The notes below the pieces were generated by a model. That model saw only the letters and a list, made by a program, of their open reading frames with translations. It made no database searches and was not told the DNA's origin. Positions 1 through 8,516 of a DNA stretch of 32,092 bases are shown one piece after another (the first letter of the stretch is position 1; each line of letters opens with the position of its first letter). Position numbers and translations under genes: made by a program. Origin of the DNA: an uncultured Myxococcales bacterium (GTDB lineage Bacteria > Myxococcota_A > UBA9042); contig CAISBR010000176.1 of assembly GCA_903883645.1 (NCBI GenBank), positions 1-32,092 of the forward strand, read 5' to 3'.

Positions 1-2
1 AC

Positions 3-116
3 CTCGGCGAGGGCAAGCAGTTCCCTCTCCTAGTTGATCGATCTGGGCGCTACTTTTGCCGCGGTTTTTTTGGCCCCACCGCAAAGATTTTTGAAAATAG
101 TTGCGAGGCCCTGTAA
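3..116 (+). CDS. Possible 3' end of an unidentified gene (partial)
   Basis: A reading frame enters from the left edge and ends at a TAA at 114-116, giving about 37 residues with no recognisable domain. It is listed only because its stop codon directly abuts a copy of the dispersed box, the position that box takes at several better supported gene ends here. Third-position GC is lower than in the neighbouring genes, so it may be non-coding. Confidence 0.2.
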   Translation, partial: LGEGKQFPLLVDRSGRYFCRGFFGPTAKIFENSCEAL

Positions 117-141
117 TTTCAACGGGTAGAAAATGGATGCT
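116..141 (+). repeat. Dispersed box, copy 1
   Basis: The box reads ATTTCAA, CGG, GTAGAAAATGG, ATGCT. Its first base overlaps the TAA at 114-116. Its right half is duplicated in tandem (124-159). Confidence 0.7.
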
Positions 142-159
142 GGGTAGCAAATGGATGCT
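124..159 (+). repeat. 18-bp tandem duplication overlapping box copy 1
   Basis: Two 18-bp units, 124-141 and 142-159, differ at one base (GGGTAGAAAATGGATGCT against GGGTAGCAAATGGATGCT). The first unit is the right half of the dispersed box, so half of the box has been copied once. Confidence 0.85.
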
Positions 160-401
160 ATCGTGATCCGAGACCCGAGCTTGGGTGGCTGCACGTCAGG
201 CTGGCGCGGCAAGAGTTGGCGGACCGGAAGGCGAGCGTGACGACACCTGCAAAAGTCCGCTTTCGGAGGCTTCGCGGGCAACGGCCCAAACTCCGGGCGT
301 GCCGAATCCATCTGCAAAGCAAGCTATTGCCAAGCTCTCCAAGGCCGACATGTGCTGCGGCGACAGGCCACCCAGACCACGATCCATCAGCAATTCTAGT
401 A

Positions 402-427
402 ATTTCAATACCTAGAAAGTGGCTGCT
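402..427 (+). repeat. Dispersed box, copy 2 (diverged)
   Basis: The copy reads ATTTCAA, TAC, CTAGAAAGTGG, CTGCT and differs from consensus at two positions of the central block. It lies about 115 bp upstream of the DUF350 start and is not next to a recognisable gene end. Confidence 0.6.
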
Positions 428-429
428 TT

Positions 430-471
430 AGAGTAGAGCTTCAGAGTAGAGCTGCATTCAGAGTTGCAGCG
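430..471 (+). repeat. 13-bp tandem repeat next to box copy 2
   Basis: AGAGTAGAGCTTC (430-442) is followed directly by AGAGTAGAGCTGC (443-455), and a third degraded copy, TTCAGAGTTGCAGC, lies at 458-471. The array begins three bases after the MTGCT end of the box. Confidence 0.7.
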
Positions 472-543
472 CTCGCTGGGTCTTGTCCACCCGGTGGCGT
501 TCTGCGATGCTCCTCTGCGCGGAATTCTGAGCGAGAGGGTCAC

Positions 544-1383
544 ATGCTGTTCAACCTGCAAGCGCTGCTGGTGCTCCCCGTTGCAACGGGTTGCATCCTG
601 GCAGCCCTTATTGGCATCCGCGCAATGCTGGGCAAGCAACCGCGGGCCAGGTCCGATCAGCCGGCTATGCTGCTCGTGCGCGGAGGCGAAGTGCTGGCAG
701 CCTGTCTGCTTGGCGGTGCAACGGCAACTGCCGGCGGTTCCACGTGGAGCGACGTGGCAGTGGGGACGCTAGCGTCCGCGGCCCTCTGCATTGCGGCGCA
801 ACTGCTGGCAACCGGAGTGGGGCTGGGGCTGTTGTTGGGGCGCAACTTGGCTGCCGAACTGACTAAAGGCAACACCGCCGTCGGTATCGTCGCCGCAGGC
901 TACGACGTGGCGGTCGCGCTGATCGTGTCGCAGAGCCTAGCTGGCAGCACTCAGAACGAGCTGGTGCCGAACCTCGCGTTCTGCGCGCTGGGGTTCGCGG
1001 CGCTCTTGGCCCTCGTCGCGGTACTCCGCGCCCTGACCCCGTGGGACGACGCAGCCCAGCTCCGCTCCGCCAACTCCGCCGCAGCGCTCGCCCACGCCGG
1101 CATGACCCTCGCGGTCGGACTGCTCGTCAGCCACGCAACCTCAGGCGCCTTCGACGGCTGGACGGCCTCACTCCGGGCATTCGGCGAGGTAGTGGCCTTC
1201 GCACTGCTCCTCGTGCCAATTCGCATCGGTATCGTGCAAGGCATCTTGCTGGGCGGCGGGCTGCGCTGGCGCGGCGGTCCGCTCGACCAACTCGTCGGTG
1301 AACAGCGCCATACCGGGGTTGCCGCCCTTGAAGCAGCTGCGTTGGTCGGCGGCGCCTTAGCCCTCCGCGCGGTGGTGGGGTAG
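544..1383 (+). CDS. DUF350 (YjfL-like) integral membrane protein
   Basis: This 279-residue, almost entirely hydrophobic protein has about seven predicted membrane segments, beginning with one at residues 3-27. Hydrophobic Gly/Ala-rich blocks with acidic or basic residues between them match DUF350, whose units are paired transmembrane helices. The ATG is preceded by GAGAGGG at 533-539. The stop is three bases before the GTG of the next gene, so the two are probably translationally coupled. In enterobacteria a DUF350 protein (YjfL) also sits beside a glutathionylspermidine-synthase-like ATP-grasp protein (YjfC), and this pairing is the main support for the call. The biochemical role is unknown; an envelope stress function is inference from that context. 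Confidence 0.75.
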   Translation: MLFNLQALLVLPVATGCILAALIGIRAMLGKQPRARSDQPAMLLVRGGEVLAACLLGGATATAGGSTWSDVAVGTLASAALCIAAQLLATGVGLGLLLGRNLAAELTKGNTAVGIVAAGYDVAVALIVSQSLAGSTQNELVPNLAFCALGFAALLALVAVLRALTPWDDAAQLRSANSAAALAHAGMTLAVGLLVSHATSGAFDGWTASLRAFGEVVAFALLLVPIRIGIVQGILLGGGLRWRGGPLDQLVGEQRHTGVAALEAAALVGGALALRAVVG

Positions 1384-1386
1384 CCC

Positions 1387-2682
1387 GTGCAGCGCCAAGA
1401 TTGCCAGCCAACATCCGACGAGTACTCCATTTTTGCCCAACGAGTACTTGCCGATGGCTGGCTTCCCGACCCATGGCTCGATGGTGCGCCACGGCTCGAC
1501 CCGGCACCTTACGAGCTCGACTCTGCAACCGCTGCAAGACTTTGTGCCGCAGCCGAAGGGGTTGCGCTAGCCCACGACGAGTTGTGCCGCCTGATGGCCG
1601 CCGAGCCCGATTTGCTCGCTCCGCTGAACTTGCTGCCAGTGCAAGAGGCGCTGTGGTGGTCCTCGGCGCCCGCATGGCACGGTCTAGCCCGCGCCGACGT
1701 ATTCGAAACAAGCGACGGGCGAATCCAGGTCTGCGAACTCAACTGTGACACTCCGACCGGCGTGGCCGAAGCAGTCGTCTTGGGCAGACTGCTCGCCAAG
1801 CCGGGCACCACCGACGCCAATCAAACGCTGCTGGCACGATGGGTTGCGATGCTGCGGCGCACGGCACGCGATGCCGGCAAGGGGACGCAAGGGCTGACAG
1901 CGGGGCTGGTTTCTCCCACCGAACAGACGGAGGACCAGCCGATGCTGCTGCTCTGGCGCTCGGCGCTGCAAGACGCCGGCTGGCACGTGGTCGACGGGTC
2001 GCCGTTCAATCTGGGCCGCAGTGCGGATGGCCGCGCTAGCCTACTTGGCGTGCCGTGCGACGTCATCGTGCGTCACTACAAGACCGATTGGTGGGCGGAG
2101 CGGCGGCCCGCTTGGCGCGACGAGGCCCCGGTGCCCGATGCCGAACCGCTGCTTGGGCCGCTGCAGGCGCTGCTGGGTGCGCAACTTAGCGGTGCGACTG
2201 CAGTCCTGAACCCGATGGGGGCGATTGTGCCGCAAAACAAGCGCTTCTTGGCCCTGCTCTGGCGGCACCGGTCGCGACTCAGCCCGGCGGCCCGCAACGC
2301 GGTCGAAGCTTGGATTCCGCCAACCGAGCTGCTCGAAGATGTTCCATTTCCACAACTTATTGACAATCAAGCTGAATGGGTGCTCAAGTCCGACTATGGT
2401 TGCGAGGGCGACGAGGTGGTGGTGGGCGCCGAAGTCGGTGCCGCGACGTGGCGGCGCGCGCTAGAACAGGTCTCGCCGGGCCGGTGGGTGGCGCAACGCT
2501 GGTTCGATGCAGCACGCAACTCCGCCGGTGAACAGGTTAACTTGGGCATATACCTCATCGGCGGGGAGGCGGCTGGGCTGCTGGCACGGCGCTCGCCGCA
2601 GGCCACGGACCACCGCGCGGTGATGGCCACAGTGCATTTCCGCAATGCCGGCGCCACGAAAGAAGAGGTACTGCATGGCTGA
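1387..2682 (+). CDS. Glutathionylspermidine synthase-like ATP-grasp ligase (YjfC/YgiC type)
   Basis: This 431-residue protein matches the C-terminal synthetase half of glutathionylspermidine synthase. Residues near 100-122 include FETSDGRIQVCELNCDTPTG, the family block with the acidic and Asn residues of the active site. QNKRFLALLW lies near 281, and VLKSDYGCEGDEVVVG near 336 is the ATP-grasp glycine-loop region. There is no amidase domain, as in YgiC/YjfC. The family joins a carboxylate to an amine at the cost of ATP through an acyl-phosphate; the substrate here cannot be told and need not be glutathione or spermidine. The start is a GTG three bases after the preceding stop. The final ATGGCTGA overlaps the start of the next gene by 8 bp. 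Cytoplasmic, with no signal peptide. Confidence 0.85.
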   Translation: MQRQDCQPTSDEYSIFAQRVLADGWLPDPWLDGAPRLDPAPYELDSATAARLCAAAEGVALAHDELCRLMAAEPDLLAPLNLLPVQEALWWSSAPAWHGLARADVFETSDGRIQVCELNCDTPTGVAEAVVLGRLLAKPGTTDANQTLLARWVAMLRRTARDAGKGTQGLTAGLVSPTEQTEDQPMLLLWRSALQDAGWHVVDGSPFNLGRSADGRASLLGVPCDVIVRHYKTDWWAERRPAWRDEAPVPDAEPLLGPLQALLGAQLSGATAVLNPMGAIVPQNKRFLALLWRHRSRLSPAARNAVEAWIPPTELLEDVPFPQLIDNQAEWVLKSDYGCEGDEVVVGAEVGAATWRRALEQVSPGRWVAQRWFDAARNSAGEQVNLGIYLIGGEAAGLLARRSPQATDHRAVMATVHFRNAGATKEEVLHG

Positions 2683-3979
2683 AGACGACACCGGAGCCAT
2701 CGAGCGCTTGACGCTGTTTGACCAGGCCGAGCTAGTGGGTGCACGCTGGTGGCAACCTACTGTGAACGAAAGCGAATCGACCTGGTCGCCCAGCGATGTC
2801 GTTCCAAGCGAGCCCCCTTCACGGCGCAAGGCTTTGCTGATCTTGGGGGCGTTTGTCGCCGTCCCCATCGGCATCTCGATAATCAGCAACCTGAGCAGCG
2901 ACGACGACCAGATTCGCCCATCTACAGACCTGCAGCGCGAGAGCGGCTGGGACATTGGTAGCTCGGGGCGCAAACTCGACTGGTCTGGCGCACAGGACAC
3001 GGACGTCAGCGGCGGAACCAATTGGCGCGACCACATCAAGACGCTGGCAAACGACTTGGCGCCACAGCAAAAATTGCTGCCGTGGGCGTTGCCAACGCTG
3101 CTGCAGATGCCTTCGCTGCCCGTCAATGCGACGCTCGCCAGCGAAGTGCGCCCAGTGCTTGGCAATCCAGCGATGGCCGATGGCTGGCAGCTCGGGCGGG
3201 CACTGGTGCAGCAGTTCGCACAACTCACTGAGACATATCAGGACCTGCTGCTGGTGATCGACCTTCCCGGCCCGCAGGCGGTGGCGGTGGCGGCGGCGCT
3301 GGCCGACTTGCTGACGCCGGTGTTTATCCTTGACAATTGCCCGCACCCTGTAGGCGTCGTGCCCGCTCATCGCACCCTTGGCGCGGTTCTGTACTTGCTG
3401 CCGCGGCTGCTGATGGGCAACGCCACCCGGCCCCCCGATGCGCCGCCGATGCTGGTGCTGGATTCGGCCCGCCTCAGCCCTTACTCGGATGCCGCAGATC
3501 GTTTTGATAATCGCTATTTAGCGCGCATACCCACCCCGGCGCAGTTGCGCGATGCCGGGGTGCGGCGCGTGCTGTACCTGAGTACGGATCGCGATGTGCT
3601 CGACGACCTGGTCGCCCCCTTTGGCGCATGGGTCGACGCGGGTATCGAGGTGCGCATGGTGCAAAGTGGCGACTTCAGCAGCACCCAAAGCGACAGCGGC
3701 GAGCCCGATTTCAGCTCGGGACGACGCGCCTTGTACGGCGGCTCAGCCGACAGCGACGCCGGGTTCTGGTACTGCTACGGCTGGTACACATCCCGACTCG
3801 CGCGACCGCTAGGCTGGATGGCACGCCCCAGCGGCCTATGGCGCTATCAGCGACGCACTAGCATGTTTTCTAGCGGTTTTGGCCGAGTCCACACCTCGCA
3901 CTGGGGCGGCGGCAGTTTTGGCTCGAGCAGCAGTCGCAGCGGCTCGTGGACACGCACTGGCGGCTCGTCGTTTGGTTAA
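2675..3979 (+). CDS. Membrane-anchored protein of the ATP-grasp/DUF350 operon, Gly/Ser-rich tail
   Basis: 434 residues. The ATG at 2675 overlaps the end of the ligase gene by 8 bp and has AGAAGAGG just upstream; an in-frame ATG 30 bp earlier lacks that site. About 50 residues of charged N-terminus precede one membrane segment near 51-70 (LLILGAFVAVPIGISII). A large soluble domain follows, with a Rossmann-like stretch (LLVIDLPGPQAVAVAAALA near 201) and a block with DNCPHPVGVVPAHRTLG near 221-241. The last 40 residues are low-complexity and rich in Gly, Ser, Arg and Trp, ending GGSSFG. Proteins with this layout accompany GspS-like ligases in other bacteria, but I know no named family or function. 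It may be a partner or substrate of the ligase; that is inference from position only. Confidence 0.65.
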   Translation: MAEDDTGAIERLTLFDQAELVGARWWQPTVNESESTWSPSDVVPSEPPSRRKALLILGAFVAVPIGISIISNLSSDDDQIRPSTDLQRESGWDIGSSGRKLDWSGAQDTDVSGGTNWRDHIKTLANDLAPQQKLLPWALPTLLQMPSLPVNATLASEVRPVLGNPAMADGWQLGRALVQQFAQLTETYQDLLLVIDLPGPQAVAVAAALADLLTPVFILDNCPHPVGVVPAHRTLGAVLYLLPRLLMGNATRPPDAPPMLVLDSARLSPYSDAADRFDNRYLARIPTPAQLRDAGVRRVLYLSTDRDVLDDLVAPFGAWVDAGIEVRMVQSGDFSSTQSDSGEPDFSSGRRALYGGSADSDAGFWYCYGWYTSRLARPLGWMARPSGLWRYQRRTSMFSSGFGRVHTSHWGGGSFGSSSSRSGSWTRTGGSSFG

Positions 3980-3999
3980 GCCCGCGGGCAAGGAGTCGC

Positions 4000-4557
4000 A
4001 TGGCCTGGACTTTCTTTAACATTCAGATGGCCTTCCGCTCGCCACCGGGTGACCCGCTGCGTACTGCTGTGCGCGATCTGATCGCCCAGACCGGGCCGCG
4101 CCACACGTCGGGCCAGCATCAGGCCATGTATCGGCGCCTGCACGAGTTGTTGGCCCGGGGCATGCCGCAGCTGCAGCGTTGGGGCTGGGACCTGGTCCGC
4201 ACCGACGCGGCGCGCGACGATTTTGACGAGTGGTATACGGACCTTGAAGACACTAGCGATGTCCCCGATATGCAAGCGAATGCCGCCGTGCCGTACGAGC
4301 AGCACGCGGTGGTTACGGTAATCATGGTGGTGCCGCGCGACGGCCTGGCGGACGCGAACCTGGGCGAACTCTGTGATATTCCTGAGTCGCTGTGGATGCG
4401 CCGCGCAACCTGCTCGCGCCTGCTCGCCGGGCTCGAAACTGTCGGTTTTGACGACCTGAGTAGCGACGGCGTGTACCTGCAGCCTGGACCGCGCGGCCAG
4501 GGCCCGGTCGACGCTGACCTCGACGCGGGCTGGGACTGGCTCGCCCCGACGGAGTAG
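4000..4557 (+). CDS. Hypothetical protein, last gene of the ATP-grasp/DUF350 operon
   Basis: 185 residues, soluble, acidic, without signal peptide or membrane helix. The ATG at 4000 was chosen because AAGGAG lies at 3989-3994; a longer reading from 3946 has no such site. The second half contains a strand-rich block, AVVTVIMVVPRDGL, followed by GELCDIPESLW. That arrangement loosely recalls the C-terminal part of DUF1517 proteins, which also co-occur with GGGSFG-type tails like that of the preceding gene. The resemblance is weak and not enough to name it. The start lies 20 bp after the preceding stop, so it is almost certainly co-transcribed. The gene ends 21 bp before box copy 3. Confidence 0.6.
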   Translation: MAWTFFNIQMAFRSPPGDPLRTAVRDLIAQTGPRHTSGQHQAMYRRLHELLARGMPQLQRWGWDLVRTDAARDDFDEWYTDLEDTSDVPDMQANAAVPYEQHAVVTVIMVVPRDGLADANLGELCDIPESLWMRRATCSRLLAGLETVGFDDLSSDGVYLQPGPRGQGPVDADLDAGWDWLAPTE

Positions 4558-4578
4558 TTCGCTAAGGCAAAAGCGTTC

Positions 4579-4605
4579 ATTTTCAAGAAGTAGAAAATGG
4601 CTGCT
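4579..4605 (+). repeat. Dispersed box, copy 3
   Basis: The copy reads ATTTTCAA, GAA, GTAGAAAATGG, CTGCT, with one extra T in the left arm. It sits between two convergent gene ends (stops at 4557 and 4633) where no intrinsic terminator is visible. Confidence 0.7.
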
Positions 4606-4630
4606 TTTGCATTCTGCCTTTGCATTTTGC
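4606..4630 (+). repeat. 12-13-bp tandem duplication between box copy 3 and a stop codon
   Basis: TTTGCATTCTGCC (4606-4618) is followed by TTTGCATTTTGC (4619-4630). The duplication fills the space between the box and the stop codon of the Cys-rich lipoprotein at 4633-4635. Confidence 0.75.
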
Positions 4631-4632
4631 GT

Positions 4633-7600
4633 CTAGCGGACCCAGACAATCGGGTCTTTAAGCACGTTCCAACCCACGCAGCCGATGTGGATCGACGGGT
4701 AGTTCGCTACGGTCGCGACGCCGAGGACACTTGCCGTCTTCTTGGCCGCCGCCGCCACTGTCGCTGGCATGGCCTGCCCGCCGTTGTAGGACGGATTGCC
4801 GTACACCCGCGGCGCCTCGCTCTCGGCTTGGTCGAGCACAAGTTGTTGCACCACATGGCAGCCGCCGGGATTCGACCACGCCACGCCATTCCACTCCCAC
4901 CCGGTCAAATCGGCAGATGCAGCGGTCGCTTCGATGGCCGTTGCCGGGCGCCCGTTGTAGGCAATCGGCACATACTTGGCTTGAGCGCGCGGCCCAAGTA
5001 CCCAAAATTGCGTGCCTTGCGACACTGCACGCTGGGTATGCGGCACCGTGTAGTTCAGCTTCGCCAGCGGACTCAGATGCACCATCGACGTCCAACCGCC
5101 GCCCTCCGTGTCCATGTCGCAGTAGGCTTGGAACGCGCCGGTGGCATTGGGGTCGAGCCAATACACGCCGCTTTTGCTTGTAGGCGCGGCCGTTTGGACG
5201 GCGAGGCACGACTGCGCTGGGTTATTCTGGCTGCCGAGCGAGCACTTGCCGGCCGTGCAGGTACCCGTGCCGCCGCAGATTGTGCCGTCGGGCGCCGCGG
5301 TCGTCGCACAACCAAGCTTGCTGTCGCACGAATCCGTGGTGCATGGGTCAGCGTCGTCGCAAACGATGGCCTTGCCGGCGCAGCTGCCCGCGGTGCAGGT
5401 GTCGGCGTTTGTGCAGGCCGAGCCGTCGTCACAAGTACCTGGAATTGCCAACGTCTGGCAGCCCTTGCTCGGGTCGCACCAGTCGACTGTGCAGGTCTTG
5501 CCGTCGTCGCACACGGCAGGCTTGACGCCGCTGCACGCGCCCCCGCTGCACACGTCGCCACTGGTGCAGGCGTTGCCGTCGCTGCATGGGGCCGCGTTCG
5601 CCGTAGCGGTGCAGCCCTTGGATAGGTCGCACGCATCGTCGGTGCAGGCGTTGCCGTCGTCGCACATAATCACCTTTCCGGGCAGGCAGTTGCCACCCGC
5701 GCACGCGTCGCCCTTGGTGCACGCCGAGCCGTCGTCGCAGGGCTGCGTGGTGGCCTTGTGCTGGCAGCCGCTGGCCGGCGCGCATTGGTCGGCGGTACAG
5801 CCGTTGTTATCGTCGCAGTCGACCGGGACTCCGCCAGAACAGCTTGCATTTACACACATATCACCGCTGGTGCACGCGTTGCCGTCGTCGCAGCTGGCGG
5901 TGTTGGCGGTGTGGCTGCAGCCAGCGCTGGCATCGCACGCGTCATCGGTGCAGATGTTGCCGTCGTCGCACACAATCCCTTTTCCTGGCAAGCACTTGCC
6001 AACTTGACACTGGTCGCCCAAGGTGCAAACACTGCCGTCGCTGCACGGCAAGCTGTTGGGCACGCTGTTGCAACCCTGCGTAGCATCGCAGTTTTCTGAA
6101 GTGCACGGGTTGCCATCGTCGCACGCTGGCGGCTTGCCCGGTTTGCATACGCCGCCGCTGCACTGGTCGCCGCTGCTGCAGGCGTTGCCGTCGTCGCACG
6201 CGCTCGCGTTGACCCCGTGGCTGCAGCCGGCTTTGGGATCGCACACATCGTCGGTGCACGCGTTGCCGTCGTCGCAGCTAATCGCTTTGCCGGGCGCGCA
6301 CTTACTGCCCTGGCACTGGTCTCCCTGGGTGCACGCGTCTCCGTCGTCGCAGGCTTGGCTGGCGGGGCTGTGCTGGCAGCCGGCCATTGGGTCGCAGCTA
6401 TCTGTAGTGCAAGGATTCTCGTCGTCGCAAGGCAGTGAGGGGCCGGGTTGGCAGATGCCGCTGGCGCACACGTCGGCCTGGGTGCAGACGCTGCCGTCGC
6501 TGCACGCGCCCGTATTGGCGCTATGAACACAACCACCTAATATATCACAGCTATCGTCGGTACATGGGTTGCCGTCGCTGCACTCAAGAGCTTTGCCAGC
6601 GATGCACGCGCCGCCCTGGCACTGGTCGCCCTGGCTGCACGCACTGCCGTCGTCACAACCCATTGTATTTGGAGCAAATACGCAGCCGGTCTTGGGGTCA
6701 CATACGTCGCCGGTGCACGGGTTCGCGTCGTCGCACTCGGTGGCCACGCCGGGCAAGCACGCACCGCCCTTGCACAAATCGCCCGCCGTGCAGGCGCTGC
6801 CGTCGGAGCACGCCCCCTCGCCAGGCACATGGCCACAGCCGCCCTTGGGGTCGCACAGGTCGCTGGTGCACGGGTTGTCGTCGCCGCAGTCGATGGCCTC
6901 GCCAGGGGCGCAAACGCCGCCCGCGCACAGGTCGCCGCTGGTGCACGCGTCGCTGTCGCTGCAGGGGATCTCGGCACTTACGGGCACGTGGATGCAAGCT
7001 GTCAAAGGATCGCAACTATCTTTGGTACAAGGGTTATTGTCATCACAGGCTACGGGGATTCCCAGGCACGCGCCAAACTTGCAGGTATCTTCTTGGGTGC
7101 ACGCGCTGCCGTCGCTGCAAGTGGCAGTCAAGTCACTGAACATACAGACAGTTTTACCGTTTTCCCCGTCTTGACACGCGAGCGAGGCACAGCTGGCATC
7201 CTTGCCAAAAGCCTTGTAATCGCAGGCTACTGGGTCCACTGCGCCTTGGCACTTGCCGGTCGGGTCGCATGCGTCGCCCACGGTGCAAGCCAGGCCGTCG
7301 CTGCAAGTTGCGCCAACCGGCAATGCCACAACAGCGCACGTGCCGTCGCCTTGACACACAGCCTGCGCGCACGCCGTCGCAACCGCCGGGCAGTCAGCCG
7401 ACACCTTGCAACCGCCTGAATCAGAAGGCAAAATATCATCGGATTCGGCGTCAGCCACCGCATCAACTGGCGGCTCGACATCACTGGGCACGCCATCATC
7501 CTGCGCAACATCGCTTGGTATCAGCACTTCTTGGCCAACTTGGTCCTGCAGGGTCGCATCGTCGCCGGCCTTCGTGTCGCTAGCCCGCCCGCGCGAGGCA

Positions 7601-7743
7601 TCGGTCACGCCGCCCTGCCCGGTGTCGCTAGTCGCATCCGCCCCCCCCATAGCGCCGACGATGGTCTGGTCGTCGCCACACCCCCAAGCCGCCAACGTGG
7701 CCGCTAAGACAAGACCTGCACCGCGATTGCTCAAGCTCATCAT
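4633..7743 (-). CDS. Large Cys-rich repeat lipoprotein with fibrinogen-like C-terminal domain
   Basis: About 1036 residues from the ATG at 7743 (an ATG at 7740 is equally possible; GGAG lies just upstream). A signal peptide ends in LAATLAAWGC, a lipobox-like site. About 85 residues of Asp/Ala/Ser/Val-rich linker follow. The body is a tandem array of 12 two-part modules of about 43 residues, each with a unit of the CDDGNPCTDDSCDP type and a unit of the CSDGSACTxGDxC type. The first kind matches the Dictyostelium CTDC repeat family; all the Cys are probably in disulfides. The last 210 or so residues contain YCDMDTEGGGWTSM, the hallmark of the N-terminal half of fibrinogen-related domains. It is predicted to be an extracellular surface lipoprotein used in binding or adhesion; the ligand is unknown. 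The DNA itself is repetitive (GTTGCCGTCGTCGCA-like words), so copy number may vary between strains. Confidence 0.85.
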   Translation of the reverse strand: MMSLSNRGAGLVLAATLAAWGCGDDQTIVGAMGGADATSDTGQGGVTDASRGRASDTKAGDDATLQDQVGQEVLIPSDVAQDDGVPSDVEPPVDAVADAESDDILPSDSGGCKVSADCPAVATACAQAVCQGDGTCAVVALPVGATCSDGLACTVGDACDPTGKCQGAVDPVACDYKAFGKDASCASLACQDGENGKTVCMFSDLTATCSDGSACTQEDTCKFGACLGIPVACDDNNPCTKDSCDPLTACIHVPVSAEIPCSDSDACTSGDLCAGGVCAPGEAIDCGDDNPCTSDLCDPKGGCGHVPGEGACSDGSACTAGDLCKGGACLPGVATECDDANPCTGDVCDPKTGCVFAPNTMGCDDGSACSQGDQCQGGACIAGKALECSDGNPCTDDSCDILGGCVHSANTGACSDGSVCTQADVCASGICQPGPSLPCDDENPCTTDSCDPMAGCQHSPASQACDDGDACTQGDQCQGSKCAPGKAISCDDGNACTDDVCDPKAGCSHGVNASACDDGNACSSGDQCSGGVCKPGKPPACDDGNPCTSENCDATQGCNSVPNSLPCSDGSVCTLGDQCQVGKCLPGKGIVCDDGNICTDDACDASAGCSHTANTASCDDGNACTSGDMCVNASCSGGVPVDCDDNNGCTADQCAPASGCQHKATTQPCDDGSACTKGDACAGGNCLPGKVIMCDDGNACTDDACDLSKGCTATANAAPCSDGNACTSGDVCSGGACSGVKPAVCDDGKTCTVDWCDPSKGCQTLAIPGTCDDGSACTNADTCTAGSCAGKAIVCDDADPCTTDSCDSKLGCATTAAPDGTICGGTGTCTAGKCSLGSQNNPAQSCLAVQTAAPTSKSGVYWLDPNATGAFQAYCDMDTEGGGWTSMVHLSPLAKLNYTVPHTQRAVSQGTQFWVLGPRAQAKYVPIAYNGRPATAIEATAASADLTGWEWNGVAWSNPGGCHVVQQLVLDQAESEAPRVYGNPSYNGGQAMPATVAAAAKKTASVLGVATVANYPSIHIGCVGWNVLKDPIVWVR

Positions 7744-7791
7744 GGATTCTCCAGCTTCGAAGGTGCAGCGTTCGCACACAACTCTCTAATC

Positions 7792-7817
7792 ATTTCAAGC
7801 AGTAGAAAATGGATGCT
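7792..7817 (+). repeat. Dispersed box, copy 4
   Basis: The copy reads ATTTCAA, GCA, GTAGAAAATGG, ATGCT. It lies 30 bp beyond the recX stop codon (7848-7850) and about 50 bp upstream of the start of the Cys-rich lipoprotein gene. Confidence 0.7.
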
Positions 7818-7847
7818 TTTCAAATTCCGACCCGACGTGAGGTGGGG

Positions 7848-8423
7848 CTAGGGCAAATCCTCGACCTTCAGGTCGACCACGCGAAACGCCACCGATGCCG
7901 AAAATCCAGCCCGCGCCAAGGCCGCCGCGTCTTTTTGCCGCCTTTCTTTGCGGTCTTCGGCCGGACGGTAGGGCCCAAGTCGCCGTCGCCGCGCCAGGTT
8001 GAGCGCCGCCTGCCATTCCGCCGCCGCGGGGTCGCCCAGCAGGTCGATGGCATCTTTGATGTCGGCCTGGCCAATGCCTTTTTGCCGCAGCCGCATCGCC
8101 ACCACCCGCGGCGCAACCCCTCGGTATTGAAGCACTTCGGCAGCGCCCTGGGCAAAGCGTGCATCGTTCACCGCGCCCGCCTCTTGAAACTCGGCAAGAA
8201 TCTTGGCCATTTCGGCCTGCCAGGCGCGCACTTCGTCTTGCTCAATCTGCTTCCAGATCAGGGCCTTGTCGATTTGCCGCTGCAAGTAGCGCTTCAGATT
8301 GCTCGACGGGCCGCCAAAGCGCTGCACATAGGCCTCGGCCAGCACCCGGAACCGCAGCGGGGTGAGAGGCGGCGGCGGGCGGCGGCGCTTAGGGGCGAAT
8401 TGGTCATCAGTGTAGCTTGCCAT
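7848..8423 (-). CDS. recX: RecX-family regulatory protein
   Basis: 191 residues from the ATG at 8423; a GTG at 8474 would add 17 residues and neither has a clear ribosome binding site. The protein shows the three-helix repeats of RecX: an AEAYVQRFGGPSSNLKRYL segment near residues 26-44, the diagnostic GAVNDARFAQGAAEVLQYRG block near 80-100, and a RLRQKGIGQADIKDAI repeat after it. Its last part has a typical third repeat (ARAGFSASVAFRVVD). RecX binds the RecA filament and limits its growth. It is usually next to recA, but here there is no recA and it stands among lipoprotein genes, so it was probably relocated. It is a little longer than the usual 150-170 residues because of an Arg/Pro-rich N-terminus. 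Confidence 0.8.
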   Translation of the reverse strand: MASYTDDQFAPKRRRPPPPLTPLRFRVLAEAYVQRFGGPSSNLKRYLQRQIDKALIWKQIEQDEVRAWQAEMAKILAEFQEAGAVNDARFAQGAAEVLQYRGVAPRVVAMRLRQKGIGQADIKDAIDLLGDPAAAEWQAALNLARRRRLGPYRPAEDRKERRQKDAAALARAGFSASVAFRVVDLKVEDLP

Positions 8424-8490
8424 AGCGCGATGGTCGGGCAGCGGCGCGGTATTGGCAAGCCCGCCCGCACACACGCTAGTAACATCAATA

Positions 8491-8516
8491 ATTTCATGCA
8501 GTAGAAAATGGATGCT
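8491..8516 (+). repeat. Dispersed box, copy 5, overlapping a stop codon
   Basis: The copy reads ATTTCAT, GCA, GTAGAAAATGG, ATGCT. Its last two bases are the first two of CTA, which is the TAG stop (8515-8517) of the minus-strand lipoprotein gene. Confidence 0.7.

Larger units (their letters stand above)
160..543. other. Gene-poor region upstream of the DUF350 operon
   Basis: No convincing gene is seen. Short open frames on both strands have no domain, no good ribosome binding site and overlap each other. The stretch holds box copy 2 and its flanking short tandem repeats, and it presumably includes the promoter of the operon that starts at 544, although no clear -35/-10 pair could be assigned. 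Confidence 0.5.

Noticed and set aside
5141..7139. Long plus-strand and other-frame open frames across the Cys-rich lipoprotein gene
   Set aside because: They are shadows of the repetitive minus-strand coding sequence, rich in Arg, Cys and Ser in repeat periodicity, with no plausible start sites or domains.
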